Shown: one piece after another, positions 32,912 to 41,650 of the stretch | Numbering within the stretch: the stretch's first letter is position 1 | How the letters are laid out: the number at the start of each line of letters is the position of its first letter | From: Micromonospora sp. C28SCA-DRY-2 | GTDB lineage: Bacteria > Actinomycetota > Actinomycetes > Mycobacteriales > Micromonosporaceae | NCBI RefSeq assembly: GCF_030519475.1 | Contig: NZ_JAUMKD010000009.1 | Span: 62,001 to 126,000 of the forward strand | Length of the DNA: 64,000 nt | Direction: 5' to 3' | Translations under genes and position numbers: made by a program | Notes under the pieces: generated by a model | What the model saw: only the letters and a program-made list of their open reading frames with translations | Databases searched by the model: none | Told to the model about the DNA's origin: nothing

Positions 32912-35629
32912 CTAATCTTCCTGCCACGGGGACCCACCGGGGGGTGACGGCGCGGGCGAAGAGCGAGGGGTAACAGGGGGCTTCCTCGCCCGCGCCACCC
33001 CGGTCCCGCGTTGCCGCGGCACCCGCGCCACCGGCTCGTCCCCGGCACCCGGCCCACCGCCCGGCCCGGCCGCCCCGCTGCGCGCCTCGGCCAGCGCGTA
33101 GAGCAGCCCCTCCTCCTGCGGCAGCAGTCGGATGCCGCTCTCCCGGCAGACCCGGTCGAGCCGGTCGAGCACGCTGTGGTCGGCCGTGCTGGCGGCCAGC
33201 CCGACCAGCGCCTCCACCACGTCCCGCCGGTCCTGGCCGTCCACCCCGGCCTCCGCCGCGGCGGCGAACCACTCCGCTGCCAGCTCGCGGTCACCCCGGT
33301 GCAGGGCCAGGTTCCCCTCGATCAACGCGCAGATGCCGTCCTCCGGCCGCGGCCCCGAGCCGCAGCCCGCCGCCGGGGCCGAGCGCAGCTCGGCGAGCAC
33401 CTCGTCCGCCTCCGCCGACCGGCCGTCCTGGGCGAGCGCCAGGCCGACCGTGCCGAGCACCCGGCGCCGGTGTCCCGGATCACCCAGCCCGGTCAGCGCC
33501 GCCACCACCTGACGGCCCTGGTCGACCGCGTCCGCGTACCGGCCGGCGAGGCGGGCCACCTCGGCCAGGTTGGCCCGGGCCAGCACCCGCAGCCGGGGCT
33601 CCCCGGCCTGGGCGGCGAGCCGGTCGACTGCGGCCAGCCGGCGCCGGGCCGCGGGCAGGTCACCCACCCGGATCTCGTGCCAGGCGAGGTTGTTCTGGGC
33701 CACCGCCATGTCCCGGGTCCGGCCGTTGCGGGCGGCCAGCTTCAACACCGCCTCGGTCTGCTCGCGGCCCTCGTCGTGCCCGCCGGTGGCGATCAGCAGC
33801 GCGCAGAGCACGGTGCGCGCCTCCAACTCCCCGGTCACGTCGCCGACGTCGCGGAACGCGGCCAGCGCGGCCCGGGCCGCCGGCAGCTCCTCGGCGCCGC
33901 CGCCGTGCTCGGCGGCGAGCCGGGCCACGCCGAGCAGCGCCCACGCCCGCAGCACCGGGTCGGCGTCGGCGGTGCGCGGGTCGGCGAGCAGCCGGCACAG
34001 CCACTGCCGCCCGGCGACGTCCCGCCCCCGGAACCGCCACCACCGGGTCAGCCCGGCGGCCAGGCGCAGCGCGGTCAGCGGGTCGTCGACGGCGGCGTGC
34101 GCGAGCGCGGAGCTGATGTCGCCACTCACCTCGTCCAGCCGGCGCACGGCGGCCGGCAGGTTCGCCCCGACCAGGTCCGGTGCGGTCCGGGTCACCAGCC
34201 GGGCGATCACCTGGGCGTGCCGGCGCCGGATCGCGGTCAGCTCGCCGGAACCGGTGGCCTGCTCGATGGCGAAGTCCCGGACCGCGTCGAGCAGCCGGAA
34301 CCGGAACGAACCGGTGCCCCGTACGCTCAGCAGCCCGATCTCGACCAGCCGGTCGAGCAGCGGCACCGGGTCGACGGCGACCGTGCCGTCCCGGTCTGCC
34401 TCGTCGGCGAGCATCTCCTCGGCCAGCTCGACCGACCACCGGTTGCCGAACACGGCGAGCCGGCGCAGCGCCGCCCGTTCGTCCGCGGCGAGCAGCCGGT
34501 AGCTGGTCGCCACCGCGTCCCGCAGGGTCATCGCCACCGCCGCCCGGGTGCCCTCCGGCCAGCCCGGCTCGACCTCCCAGCCCGACCGCCCCGCGGGCCC
34601 GGTGGCCAGGTCCAGGACCCGGTCGCCGTACCGGTCGAGCAGCTCGTTGAGGTCGAGGATCCGGCCCCGGGCGGCCATCAGTTCGATGGCCAGCGGCAAC
34701 CCGCCGAGCCGCCGGACCAGCGCGGCCAGCGCCGGCAGCTCGATCGGGCGGGGCGGCTCGCGTCGCACCTGGGCCAGCCGGGCGGTGAAGAGCGCCACCG
34801 CCGGGTAGCCGGCGAGCGCGGCGGGCCCGGCCCGCTCACTGCCCGGCGGGGGTACGTCGAGCGGCGACACCGGGCGTACCCGCTCGCCCGGGACGCCCAC
34901 CGGGTGCCGGCCGGTGACCAGCACCCGCAGCGACGGCACGGCGGCGGCGAGCCGGTGCAGCGCCTCGGCCACCGCGTCCGGCGCGCGCTCGACCGCGTCC
35001 ATGAGCAGCAGGGCGGGCCGGCCGTCGAGCCGGGCGGCGAGTTCCGGCATCCGGGCGACGCCGAAGACGGCCACCGACGCGGCGAGCACGTCGCCCGCGT
35101 CCGAGCCCTCCCCGATCAGCACTCCGGCGACCCCGGCGGGATGGCTGCCGGCCGCCGCGTGGGCCGCCGCCAGGGCCAGCGCGGTCTTGCCGACGCCGGC
35201 CAGCCCGACCAGGCTCACCAGCCGCGGGCCACGCTCGTCGGCGAGCAGGTCGGCCAGCTCGGCCAGGTCACGGTCCCGCCCGATCAGCTCGACCGGGGGC
35301 GGAAGGGCGTTCGGGCCGGCGGCGGCGTCGGCGGGCTCGGCGTCGGCGGACACCCCGGCCGGGTCGGCCGGCACCGCCGGGCGGGCGGCGGCGAGGAACG
35401 CTGAGCGGGCCGGCCCGGTCAGGGTCAGCGCGCCGGCCAGCAGCTCCACGGTGGTCCGCTGCGGCCGGGCCGAGCGGCCCCGCTCCAGGTCACGGACGGT
35501 ACGCACACCGACGCCGGCCCGGGCGGCCAGCTCGGCCTGGGTGAGGCCGGCGGCGAGCCGGTGCCGGCGCAGCAGTTCCGCCAGGCTGGGGCGGCCGGAG
35601 CTCGGCGCTGGATCACGGTCCGCGTTCAT
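32912..35629 (-). CDS. Large XRE-HTH / NB-ARC-like NTPase / TPR regulator
   Basis: A 905-residue protein. The N-terminal XRE helix-turn-helix (about 14-70; LLRRHRLAAGLTQAELAARAG) is followed by an NTPase domain with Walker A GLAGVGKTAL (about 140-149), LLLMDA Walker B-like strand and GGLPLAIELMA (GxP motif). A winged-helix part and TPR-like helical repeats follow (about 520-840), then a Pro/Arg-rich tail. The layout resembles AfsR/STAND regulators of secondary metabolism, with an XRE domain instead of SARP. It is monocistronic; the target is unknown. The 200 bases upstream (35630-35830) contain no gene. Confidence 0.88.
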   Translation of the reverse strand: MNADRDPAPSSGRPSLAELLRRHRLAAGLTQAELAARAGVGVRTVRDLERGRSARPQRTTVELLAGALTLTGPARSAFLAAARPAVPADPAGVSADAEPADAAAGPNALPPPVELIGRDRDLAELADLLADERGPRLVSLVGLAGVGKTALALAAAHAAAGSHPAGVAGVLIGEGSDAGDVLAASVAVFGVARMPELAARLDGRPALLLMDAVERAPDAVAEALHRLAAAVPSLRVLVTGRHPVGVPGERVRPVSPLDVPPPGSERAGPAALAGYPAVALFTARLAQVRREPPRPIELPALAALVRRLGGLPLAIELMAARGRILDLNELLDRYGDRVLDLATGPAGRSGWEVEPGWPEGTRAAVAMTLRDAVATSYRLLAADERAALRRLAVFGNRWSVELAEEMLADEADRDGTVAVDPVPLLDRLVEIGLLSVRGTGSFRFRLLDAVRDFAIEQATGSGELTAIRRRHAQVIARLVTRTAPDLVGANLPAAVRRLDEVSGDISSALAHAAVDDPLTALRLAAGLTRWWRFRGRDVAGRQWLCRLLADPRTADADPVLRAWALLGVARLAAEHGGGAEELPAARAALAAFRDVGDVTGELEARTVLCALLIATGGHDEGREQTEAVLKLAARNGRTRDMAVAQNNLAWHEIRVGDLPAARRRLAAVDRLAAQAGEPRLRVLARANLAEVARLAGRYADAVDQGRQVVAALTGLGDPGHRRRVLGTVGLALAQDGRSAEADEVLAELRSAPAAGCGSGPRPEDGICALIEGNLALHRGDRELAAEWFAAAAEAGVDGQDRRDVVEALVGLAASTADHSVLDRLDRVCRESGIRLLPQEEGLLYALAEARSGAAGPGGGPGAGDEPVARVPRQRGTGVARARKPPVTPRSSPAPSPPGGSPWQED

Positions 35630-35830
35630 CGGCTGGAAGCGTACGGATGGGGTGCGACCGCCGGCAGCGGAGCGTCGGGCTGCCGACGCCGCCGCGCCGA
35701 AATCCGACAGCCCGAGCCGCCGTGCCCGGCATCGGCACGTCCCGGCACACCGCCGCCCCCGGCGCGGAACTGGTGGCGGCCGGGCCGGGGGTGGCGGCGT
35801 GACGCTGGCGGCAGCGGCCCTCGGCGCGGG

Positions 35831-36985
35831 TCAGAGCCCGAGGTCGCGGGAGATGACCATGCGCTGCACCTCGGAGGTGCCCTCGCCGATCTCCAGGATC
35901 TTCGAGTCGCGCCAGAACCGGGCCACCGGGTACTCGTTCATGAAGCCGTAGCCACCGTGGATCTGGGTGGCCTCCCGGGCGTTGTCCACCGCGACAGTGC
36001 TGGCGTGCAGCTTGGCGATGGCCGCCTGCCGCTTGAACGGCTCGCCGGCGAGCATCCGGGCGGCGGCGTCGTAGTACGCCAGCCGGGCGGTGTGCGCCTT
36101 CATCTCCATGTCGGCGATCTTGAACTGGATCGCCTGGTAGTTCCCGATCGGCTGGCCGAAGGCGTGCCGCTCCTTGGCGTACTTGATCGACTCGTCGACG
36201 CAGCCCTGGGCGAGGCCGACGGCGAGCGCGGCGATGGCGATCCGACCCTCATCGAGGATGCGCAGGAACTGGGCGAAGCCCCGGCCGCGCGCACCGAGCA
36301 GGTTGGCCGCCGGCACCCGGCAGTCGTCGAAGGTCAGCTCGTGGGTGTCCGAGGCGGTCCAGCCGACCTTGGAGTAGCCGGGCGCGACGGTGAAGCCCGG
36401 CGTCCCGGACGGGACGATGATGGTGGAGAGTTCCTTGCTGCCGTCCGGCCGGGTGCCGGTGACCGCGGTGACCGTGACCAGGGCGGTGATGTCGGTGCCC
36501 GAGTTGGTGATGAACGCCTTCGAGCCGTTGATCACCCACTCGTCGGTCGCCTCGTCCAGCACGGCCCGGGTCTGGGTGCCGCCCGCGTCCGAGCCGAAGC
36601 CCGGCTCGGTGAGCCCGAAGCCGGCGAGCGCCTCGCCGCTGAGCAGCTTCGGCAGCCACTGCGCCCGCTGTTCGTCGGTACCGAACCGGTAGATCGGCAT
36701 GGCGCCCAGCGAGACCGCCGCCTCCAAGGTGATCGCCACGCTGGAGTCGACCCGGGCCAGCTCCTCCAGGGCCAGGCAGAGGGCGAAGTAGTCGCCGCCC
36801 ATCCCGCCGTGCTCCTCGGGGAAGGGGAGCCCGAAGAGCCCCATCTTGCCCATCTGCCGGATCACCTCGTACGGGAAGGTGTGCTTCTCGTAGTGCTCGG
36901 CGATGACCGGGGCGACCACCTCGCGGGCGAATTCCCGCACGCTCTCCCGCAGCGCCTCTTGCTCCTCGGTGAGCCGGAAGTCCAT
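35831..36985 (-). CDS. Acyl-CoA dehydrogenase (short/branched-chain type)
   Basis: A 384-residue protein with the full family pattern: FGLTEPGFGSDAGG, WVINGSKAFITNSGTD, RHAFGQPIGNYQAIQFKIADM, QIHGGYGF and C-terminal IGEGTSEVQRMVI, whose Glu occupies the catalytic-base position. It oxidises an acyl-CoA and passes electrons to ETF. It follows the carboxyltransferase gene by 101 bp; Streptomyces acdH stands beside accD1, accA1 and hmgL in the same kind of cluster, so isovaleryl- or isobutyryl-CoA is the likely substrate. AGGAGG precedes ATG 36985. Confidence 0.92.
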   Translation of the reverse strand: MDFRLTEEQEALRESVREFAREVVAPVIAEHYEKHTFPYEVIRQMGKMGLFGLPFPEEHGGMGGDYFALCLALEELARVDSSVAITLEAAVSLGAMPIYRFGTDEQRAQWLPKLLSGEALAGFGLTEPGFGSDAGGTQTRAVLDEATDEWVINGSKAFITNSGTDITALVTVTAVTGTRPDGSKELSTIIVPSGTPGFTVAPGYSKVGWTASDTHELTFDDCRVPAANLLGARGRGFAQFLRILDEGRIAIAALAVGLAQGCVDESIKYAKERHAFGQPIGNYQAIQFKIADMEMKAHTARLAYYDAAARMLAGEPFKRQAAIAKLHASTVAVDNAREATQIHGGYGFMNEYPVARFWRDSKILEIGEGTSEVQRMVISRDLGL

Positions 36986-37086
36986 GGAATCCTCCTGTGT
37001 GACGGGCCACCGGGCGCTCGTGACGCCGGCGGGCGGGTCGCTGGTGCGGGTGGGCCCGCGCCGGCCGGGTGCGGCCGGCGACGGGG

Positions 37087-38619
37087 TCAGACCGGGGTGA
37101 CGCCGTGCCGGCGCCGGGAGAAGTGCCGTTCCTTGTGCCGTGCCGCGGCGAACCGGCGGACCAGTTCGGCGCGCAGCTCGTGCGGCTCGACGATCGCGTC
37201 CACCACCAGCTCGCTGGCGAGCCGGACGATGTCGATGTCCCGCTCGTACTCCTCGCGCTTGGCGGTGACGAAGGCGGCCCGCTCGGCCTCGTCCTCGATC
37301 GCCGCGATCTTGTTGGCGTAGACCGCGTTCACCGCCGCCTCGGCGCCCATCACCGCGATCTTGGCGGTGGGCAGCGCGATGGTGGCGTCCGGCTCGAAGC
37401 CCGGGCCGGCCATCGCGTAGAGGCCGGCGCCGTACGCCTTGCGGACCACCACGCAGATCTTCGGCACGGTGGCCTCGGAGATCGCGGTGATCATCTTGGC
37501 GCCGTGCCGGATCATGCCCTGCTTCTCCACCGCGCTGCCGACCATGAAGCCGGGCACGTCGCTCAGGAAGAGCAGCGGCACGTTGAACGCGTCGCAGAGC
37601 TGCACGAACCGGGTCGCCTTGTCGGCCGAGTCGACGAAGAGCACGCCGCCCTTGAACATCGAGTTGTTGCCGACCACGCCGACGACCTCGCCGTTCAGCC
37701 GGCCGAAGCCGATGGTCAGCTCCTTGGCCCAGAGCGCCTGGATCTCGAAGAAGCTGCCCTCGTCGAGCAGGCCCTTGACGTACCGCCGCATGTCGAACGC
37801 CTGCCGCTCGCTCGCCGGCACCAGCGCGGCCAGGTCGGCCTTCTCCGGTGCGGGCACGGCCTCCGCGGCGGGCGGGGCCTGCGTCCAGTTCGCCGGCAGG
37901 TACGACAGGTAGCGCCGCACCACGTCGAGGGCGTCGGCCTCGGTCTTGCAGAGGAAGTGCCCGACGCCGGACTCGGCGCAGTGCACCTTGGCCCCGCCCA
38001 TCGCCTCCAGGGTGGTCTTCTCGCCGGTGACCATCTCGACCATCCGGTCGGAGCCGAGGTACATGCTGGCGTTGCCGTCCACCATGGCCACCACGTCGCA
38101 GAACGCCGGGATGTACGCCCCGCCGGCGGCGCTCGGCCCGAAGAGCGCGCAGACCTGCGGGATCGAGCCGGAGGCGCGCACCTGGTTCCAGAAGATCTTG
38201 CCGGCGCCGCGCCGGCCGGGGAAGAGCTCGACCTGGTCGGTGATCCGGGCGCCGGCCGAGTCGACCAGGTAGACCATGGGCACGCCGGTCGAGTAGGCCC
38301 GCTCGATGATCCGGATGATCTTCTCGACGGTACGCGCGCCCCAGCTGCCGGCCTTCACCGTGGAGTCGTTGGCCATCAGGCAGACCGGGCGGCCGTCGAT
38401 GGTGGCGGTGCCGGTGACCACGCCGTCGGCCGGCAGCCCCTCGGCCATCGCGTTGGCGTAGAGGCCGTCCTCGACGAAGCTGCCCTCGTCGACCAGGAGC
38501 GCCACCCGCTCCCGCGCGAAGAGCTTGCCCTTGGCGGCGTTCGCCGCGTGGTACTTGTCCGCACCGCCGGCCCGGGCCCGCTTGCGCAGCTGCTCCAGTG
38601 CCTCACCGTCGAGCGTCAC
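37087..38619 (-). CDS. Acyl-CoA carboxylase carboxyltransferase (beta) subunit, methylcrotonyl-CoA type
   Basis: A 510-residue carboxyltransferase: LVDEGSFVEDG, VYLVDSAGARITDQVELFPG, FGPSAAGGAYIPAFCD, FLCKTEADALD, and C-terminal FLSDVPGFMVGS, RKAYGAGLYAMAG and GAEAAVNAVYA. Together with a biotin carboxylase and a biotin carrier it carboxylates 3-methylcrotonyl-CoA (or a related acyl-CoA). Neighbouring acyl-CoA dehydrogenase and HMG-CoA lyase genes support the leucine pathway. GTG 38619 has GAGGGA upstream. Confidence 0.92.
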   Translation of the reverse strand: MTLDGEALEQLRKRARAGGADKYHAANAAKGKLFARERVALLVDEGSFVEDGLYANAMAEGLPADGVVTGTATIDGRPVCLMANDSTVKAGSWGARTVEKIIRIIERAYSTGVPMVYLVDSAGARITDQVELFPGRRGAGKIFWNQVRASGSIPQVCALFGPSAAGGAYIPAFCDVVAMVDGNASMYLGSDRMVEMVTGEKTTLEAMGGAKVHCAESGVGHFLCKTEADALDVVRRYLSYLPANWTQAPPAAEAVPAPEKADLAALVPASERQAFDMRRYVKGLLDEGSFFEIQALWAKELTIGFGRLNGEVVGVVGNNSMFKGGVLFVDSADKATRFVQLCDAFNVPLLFLSDVPGFMVGSAVEKQGMIRHGAKMITAISEATVPKICVVVRKAYGAGLYAMAGPGFEPDATIALPTAKIAVMGAEAAVNAVYANKIAAIEDEAERAAFVTAKREEYERDIDIVRLASELVVDAIVEPHELRAELVRRFAAARHKERHFSRRRHGVTPV

Positions 38620-38673
38620 GCCGACTCCCTCGCCCCCCGGGGTCGGCCGCCCAATGGCGGACCGACCAACCTG

Positions 38674-38683
38674 AACGATCGTT
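38674..38683. promoter_or_regulatory. AACGATCGTT palindrome upstream of the carboxyltransferase gene
   Basis: A perfect 10-bp palindrome 55 bp upstream of the GTG start. Candidate operator for one of the nearby TetR proteins. Short palindromes arise by chance, so support is modest. Confidence 0.35.
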
Positions 38684-38795
38684 AGGCTAGCGCATCGGGC
38701 GGCGTCCCGGCGACCCCACCACACCCCCCACCCCACGCCCGCCCACCCCCTCGCCGCCCCCTCGCCGCCCCCTCGCCGCACCCTCCTGGCATCCT

Positions 38796-38868
38796 CGCGA
38801 TCTTGCAGTTCCGGCCCCGGCATAGGGAGCAAATGGGGCAGAACAAGGGCCGAAAGTGCAAGATCGCG
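38796..38868. repeat. Interspersed hairpin element, copy 1 (73 bp)
   Basis: Perfect 12-bp terminal inverted repeats CGCGATCTTGCA (38796-38807) and TGCAAGATCGCG (38857-38868). An inner stem continues through CGGCCC and GGGCCG. The right flank is G-rich, the left C-rich. It lies 42 bp after the stop of the tetR gene at 38910, between that gene and the carboxyltransferase gene. Two more copies are at 49448 and 59011. Confidence 0.9.
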
Positions 38869-38909
38869 GGGGTGGCGGGAGGGAGGGCGGGTCGGGGTAG
38901 GAGGGCGGG

Positions 38910-39551
38910 TCAGGGCAGGAGGGCGGTGATCAGGTTGCGGGTGGAGGTGCGGAGGCGGTTCGGGCCGAGTTCGGCGTGGATGGCGCGGACGTGGTCGGCG
39001 GCGAGGGCGGCCAGCGCGGTGTGCGCGTCGGCGGCCGGGTCCGGGCGGCCGGCGAGGAGCAGGGCCACGTGCTGGTGCCAGAACCGGTACGCACCGATGC
39101 GGTAGCGGGCGCCGGGCGCGGCCGTCTCGGACATCCGGACCAGGTCGAGATGCGCGAGCAGGTAGTCCAGGTAGGCGTCGACGAAGGCGGACAACCGGTC
39201 GCGGGCGGACGCCGGCGCGTCGGCCGGACCCGGCCCGAGCGGCGGCGGGCCGAACAGGATCGCCTCCTGGAGTGCGCGTTCCTGCTCGTCGAGGAGCGCG
39301 GTGGCGAGACCGGCCTTGTCGCCGAACCGCCGGAACAGGGTGCCCTTGCCGACACCGGCCTCGGCGGCGACGGCGTCCATCGACACGGCCTCGACCCCGC
39401 GCTCCCGGAAGAGGGATGCGGCCGCCGCCAGCACCGCGGCACGGTTACGTGCCGCGTCCGCCCGTTCGCGTGGCGGTGCCGCGCGCAGTTGGAGCAGTTC
39501 GGCCGGCGGGGTGGCATAAACGGACTGCGGTCCGCTATCGTTCCGAGGCAT
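38910..39551 (-). CDS. TetR family transcriptional regulator
   Basis: A 213-residue protein with an N-terminal TetR DNA-binding domain (about 33-80; RAAVLAAAASLFRERG, VSMDAVAAEAGVGKGTLFRRFG) and a C-terminal ligand domain. It is divergent from a small rhodanese gene. The start is uncertain: with ATG 39551 the first 31 residues lie before the HTH and the coding start overlaps a CGGACTnnnGTCC box, so the true start might be further inside. Confidence 0.9.
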   Translation of the reverse strand: MPRNDSGPQSVYATPPAELLQLRAAPPRERADAARNRAAVLAAAASLFRERGVEAVSMDAVAAEAGVGKGTLFRRFGDKAGLATALLDEQERALQEAILFGPPPLGPGPADAPASARDRLSAFVDAYLDYLLAHLDLVRMSETAAPGARYRIGAYRFWHQHVALLLAGRPDPAADAHTALAALAADHVRAIHAELGPNRLRTSTRNLITALLP

Positions 39552-39568
39552 AACCGGACTCTAGTCCA
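39521..39568. promoter_or_regulatory. Twin CGGACTnnnGTCC operator boxes
   Basis: CGGACTGCGGTCCG (39521-39534) and CGGACTCTAGTCCA (39555-39568) share the CGGAC-n4-GTCC dyad, centres 34 bp apart, in the divergent tetR/rhodanese region. Likely autoregulatory TetR sites. Confidence 0.55.
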
Positions 39569-39585
39569 CTTACCTGGAGGTTGCC

Positions 39586-39924
39586 ATGACCATTCGGATC
39601 ACCCGGGACGACCTGAGGGCCGCCATCGACGCCGGCACCGTCACCGTCGTCGACGCCCTCGGCGGCGAGTACTACGCCCGGCAGCACCTGCCGGGCGCGC
39701 TGCCGCTGGTCGAGGCCGACGTGGCCGAGCGGGCCCGCGAGCTGCTGCCGGACCGCGCCGCCACCATCGTCACCTACTGCTCGAACCCGTCCTGCCCGAA
39801 CAGCGGCCGGGTGGCCGACCGGCTCACCGCGCTCGGCTACACCGACGTGCGCAAGTACGCCGAGGGCATCGAGGACTGGGTGGCCGCGGGCCTGCCCACC
39901 GAATCGGGCGCGCTCGTCCGCTGA
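39586..39924 (+). CDS. Single-domain rhodanese-like protein
   Basis: A 112-residue rhodanese domain: VTVVDALGGEYYARQHLPGA, VTYCSNPSCPNSGRV with Cys in the active-site loop, and YAEGIEDWVAAGLP. The loop has two cysteines (CSNPSC), so sulfurtransferase or arsenate/redox activity is possible. TGGAGG precedes ATG 39586. It is probably controlled by the divergent TetR. Confidence 0.92.
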   Translation: MTIRITRDDLRAAIDAGTVTVVDALGGEYYARQHLPGALPLVEADVAERARELLPDRAATIVTYCSNPSCPNSGRVADRLTALGYTDVRKYAEGIEDWVAAGLPTESGALVR

Positions 39925-39935
39925 CCGGACCCGGC

Positions 39936-39973
39936 CGGCGGGGGGTACGCGAGCCGTCGCGCACCCCCCGTCG
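39936..39973. terminator. Hairpin between rhodanese and HMG-CoA lyase genes
   Basis: GGGGGGTACGCG (39940-39951) pairs with CGCGCACCCCCC (39958-39969) with one mismatch and a 6-nt loop; outer bases extend the stem. It serves both convergent genes. Confidence 0.7.
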
Positions 39974-39978
39974 ACCGG

Positions 39979-40899
39979 TCAGGCCGGCAGCGGCGTGAGC
40001 CGGGTACGCGGGCCGGCGCGCAGGACGCCGGACGGGAGCTTCCTGCCGACCAGTTCCTCGGCCAGTTCGGCCACCTCGATCAGGGCGTCCAGGTCGATGC
40101 CGGTGTCGATGCCCATGTCGTGCAGCATGTGCACCGCCTCCTCGGTGGCCAGGTTGCCGCTGGCCCCCGGCGCGTACGGGCAGCCGCCGAGGCCGCCGAC
40201 GCTGGCGTCGAACTCGGTGACCCCCAGCTCCAGCGCGGTCAGCATGTTGGCCAGCGCGGTGCCCCGGGTGTTGTGGAAGTGCAGCAGCACGGGGATGTGC
40301 GCGTTGCGGTCGCGTACCGCGGTCAGCAGGTCGCGGACCCGGCGCGGGGTGCCCATGCCGGTGGTGTCGCCGAACGCCACCCGGTCCGCGCCGTCGCGGA
40401 CCACCCGGTCCACGATGGCGGCCACCCGGGCCGGGTCGGTGTCCCCCTCGTACGGGCAGCCGAAGCTGGTCGCGATGATCACCTCGGCCTGCGCACCGGC
40501 GCCGTGCAGCAGGTCGATCAGCTCGGCGATGTCGTCCAACGACTCCTCGGTGGAGCGGTTCACGTTGCGCCGGTTGTGCGTGTCGCTGGCCGAGACCACC
40601 ACCTCGATCTCGGTGAACCCGGCGGCCAGGGCGCGCTGCGCGCCGCGGGTGTTCGGGACCAGCGCCGAGTAGCGCACCCCTTCGGCCTTCGTGGCCCGCT
40701 GCCACACCTCGTCGGCGTCGGCCATCTGCGGGATCGCCTTCGGGTGCACGAACGACACCGCCTCGATCCGCCGCACACCGGTGCCCGAGAGCGCGTCGAG
40801 CAGGCGCACCTTGGCGTCGGTCGGGATCGGGTCCTCGTTCTGGAGCCCGTCGCGGGGCCCGACCTCCCGGATGGAGACGAAGTCCGGCAGTTCCGCCAT
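39979..40899 (-). CDS. Hydroxymethylglutaryl-CoA lyase
   Basis: A 306-residue HMGL-type TIM barrel: IREVGPRDGLQNE (Asp/Arg catalytic region), SFVHPKAIPQMADA, ASDTHNRRNVNRS, FGDTTGMGTP, LHFHNTRGTAL (metal-binding His pair) and VGGLGGCPYAPGASGN with the catalytic Cys. It cleaves HMG-CoA to acetyl-CoA and acetoacetate, the last step of leucine breakdown. AGGTGA precedes ATG 40899. It is transcribed alone. Confidence 0.94.
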   Translation of the reverse strand: MAELPDFVSIREVGPRDGLQNEDPIPTDAKVRLLDALSGTGVRRIEAVSFVHPKAIPQMADADEVWQRATKAEGVRYSALVPNTRGAQRALAAGFTEIEVVVSASDTHNRRNVNRSTEESLDDIAELIDLLHGAGAQAEVIIATSFGCPYEGDTDPARVAAIVDRVVRDGADRVAFGDTTGMGTPRRVRDLLTAVRDRNAHIPVLLHFHNTRGTALANMLTALELGVTEFDASVGGLGGCPYAPGASGNLATEEAVHMLHDMGIDTGIDLDALIEVAELAEELVGRKLPSGVLRAGPRTRLTPLPA

Positions 40900-41110
40900 A
40901 AGGGGTCACCTCACTGTGACGGTCTTACGTGATGGGTCCTCCCAGCCTCCCACCCGCACCCCGCCCACGCGAGGTGGCGTGCCGCACGCGCCGGGAACCA
41001 CGCCGACCCCCGACCCACCGTCGGCGGCGGCGGCGGCGGCGGGAAAATACATCGCCCACCCGTGCAACCGGTCGGCCTCGCGTTGAGCACCTACCGGTGA
41101 AGGGAGCGGG

Positions 41111-41650
41111 ATGCGACGCGACGAGGACGAGGAGCGACGCCGGTTCAGCGAATACTTCGCGGCCCGGCGTGAGCTGGTGCGGCGTACCGCCTACCTGATG
41201 TGCGGCGACTGGCACTGGGCCGACGACCTGGCGCAGGCCGCCTTCATCCGGCTCGCCACGAACTGGCACCGGATCCGCGATCCGCAGGCCGTGGACGCCT
41301 ACCTGCGCACCTGCCTGATCCGGGCGTACCTGTCGGAGACCAGGCGAGTGTGGCGGCGCCGCGAGCGGACCGTCGCCGAGCCGCCCGACGTGGCCGGCCC
41401 CGACGACGACGCCGAGACGACGGCCCGCCGGGTGGCCTTCGCACAGGCGCTGAACCAGGTGCCACCGCGCCAGCGGGTGACCCTGATCTGCCGGTTCTAC
41501 CAGGGGCTCGACGTGGCCGAGACGGCTGCCGCGCTGAAGTGTTCCGAGGGCACGGTCAAGAGCCAGACGGCACGCGGTCTCGCGACGCTGCGCCAACTTC
41601 TCGGCGACGCCGTTCCGAGCCTCACCGGCGCCATGGAGGGAAGGGCATGA
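41111..41650 (+). CDS. SigE-family ECF-like RNA polymerase sigma factor
   Basis: A 179-residue sigma factor. Region 2: FSEYFAARRELVRRTAYLMC, DLAQAAFIRLATNW. Region 4: LNQVPPRQRVTLICRFYQGL, TAAALKCSEGTVKSQTARGL. The SigE family (TIGR02983) is expanded in actinobacteria, especially Micromonosporaceae. AGGGAGCGGG precedes ATG 41111. Its stop overlaps the next ATG, coupling it to a membrane protein that probably regulates it. First gene of a plus-strand cassette through 46626. Confidence 0.93.
   Translation: MRRDEDEERRRFSEYFAARRELVRRTAYLMCGDWHWADDLAQAAFIRLATNWHRIRDPQAVDAYLRTCLIRAYLSETRRVWRRRERTVAEPPDVAGPDDDAETTARRVAFAQALNQVPPRQRVTLICRFYQGLDVAETAAALKCSEGTVKSQTARGLATLRQLLGDAVPSLTGAMEGRA

Noticed and set aside
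41023..41042. CGG repeat upstream of the first sigma gene as regulatory
   Set aside because: It is simple trinucleotide repetition of a GC-rich genome; no dyad or promoter match around it could be defended.
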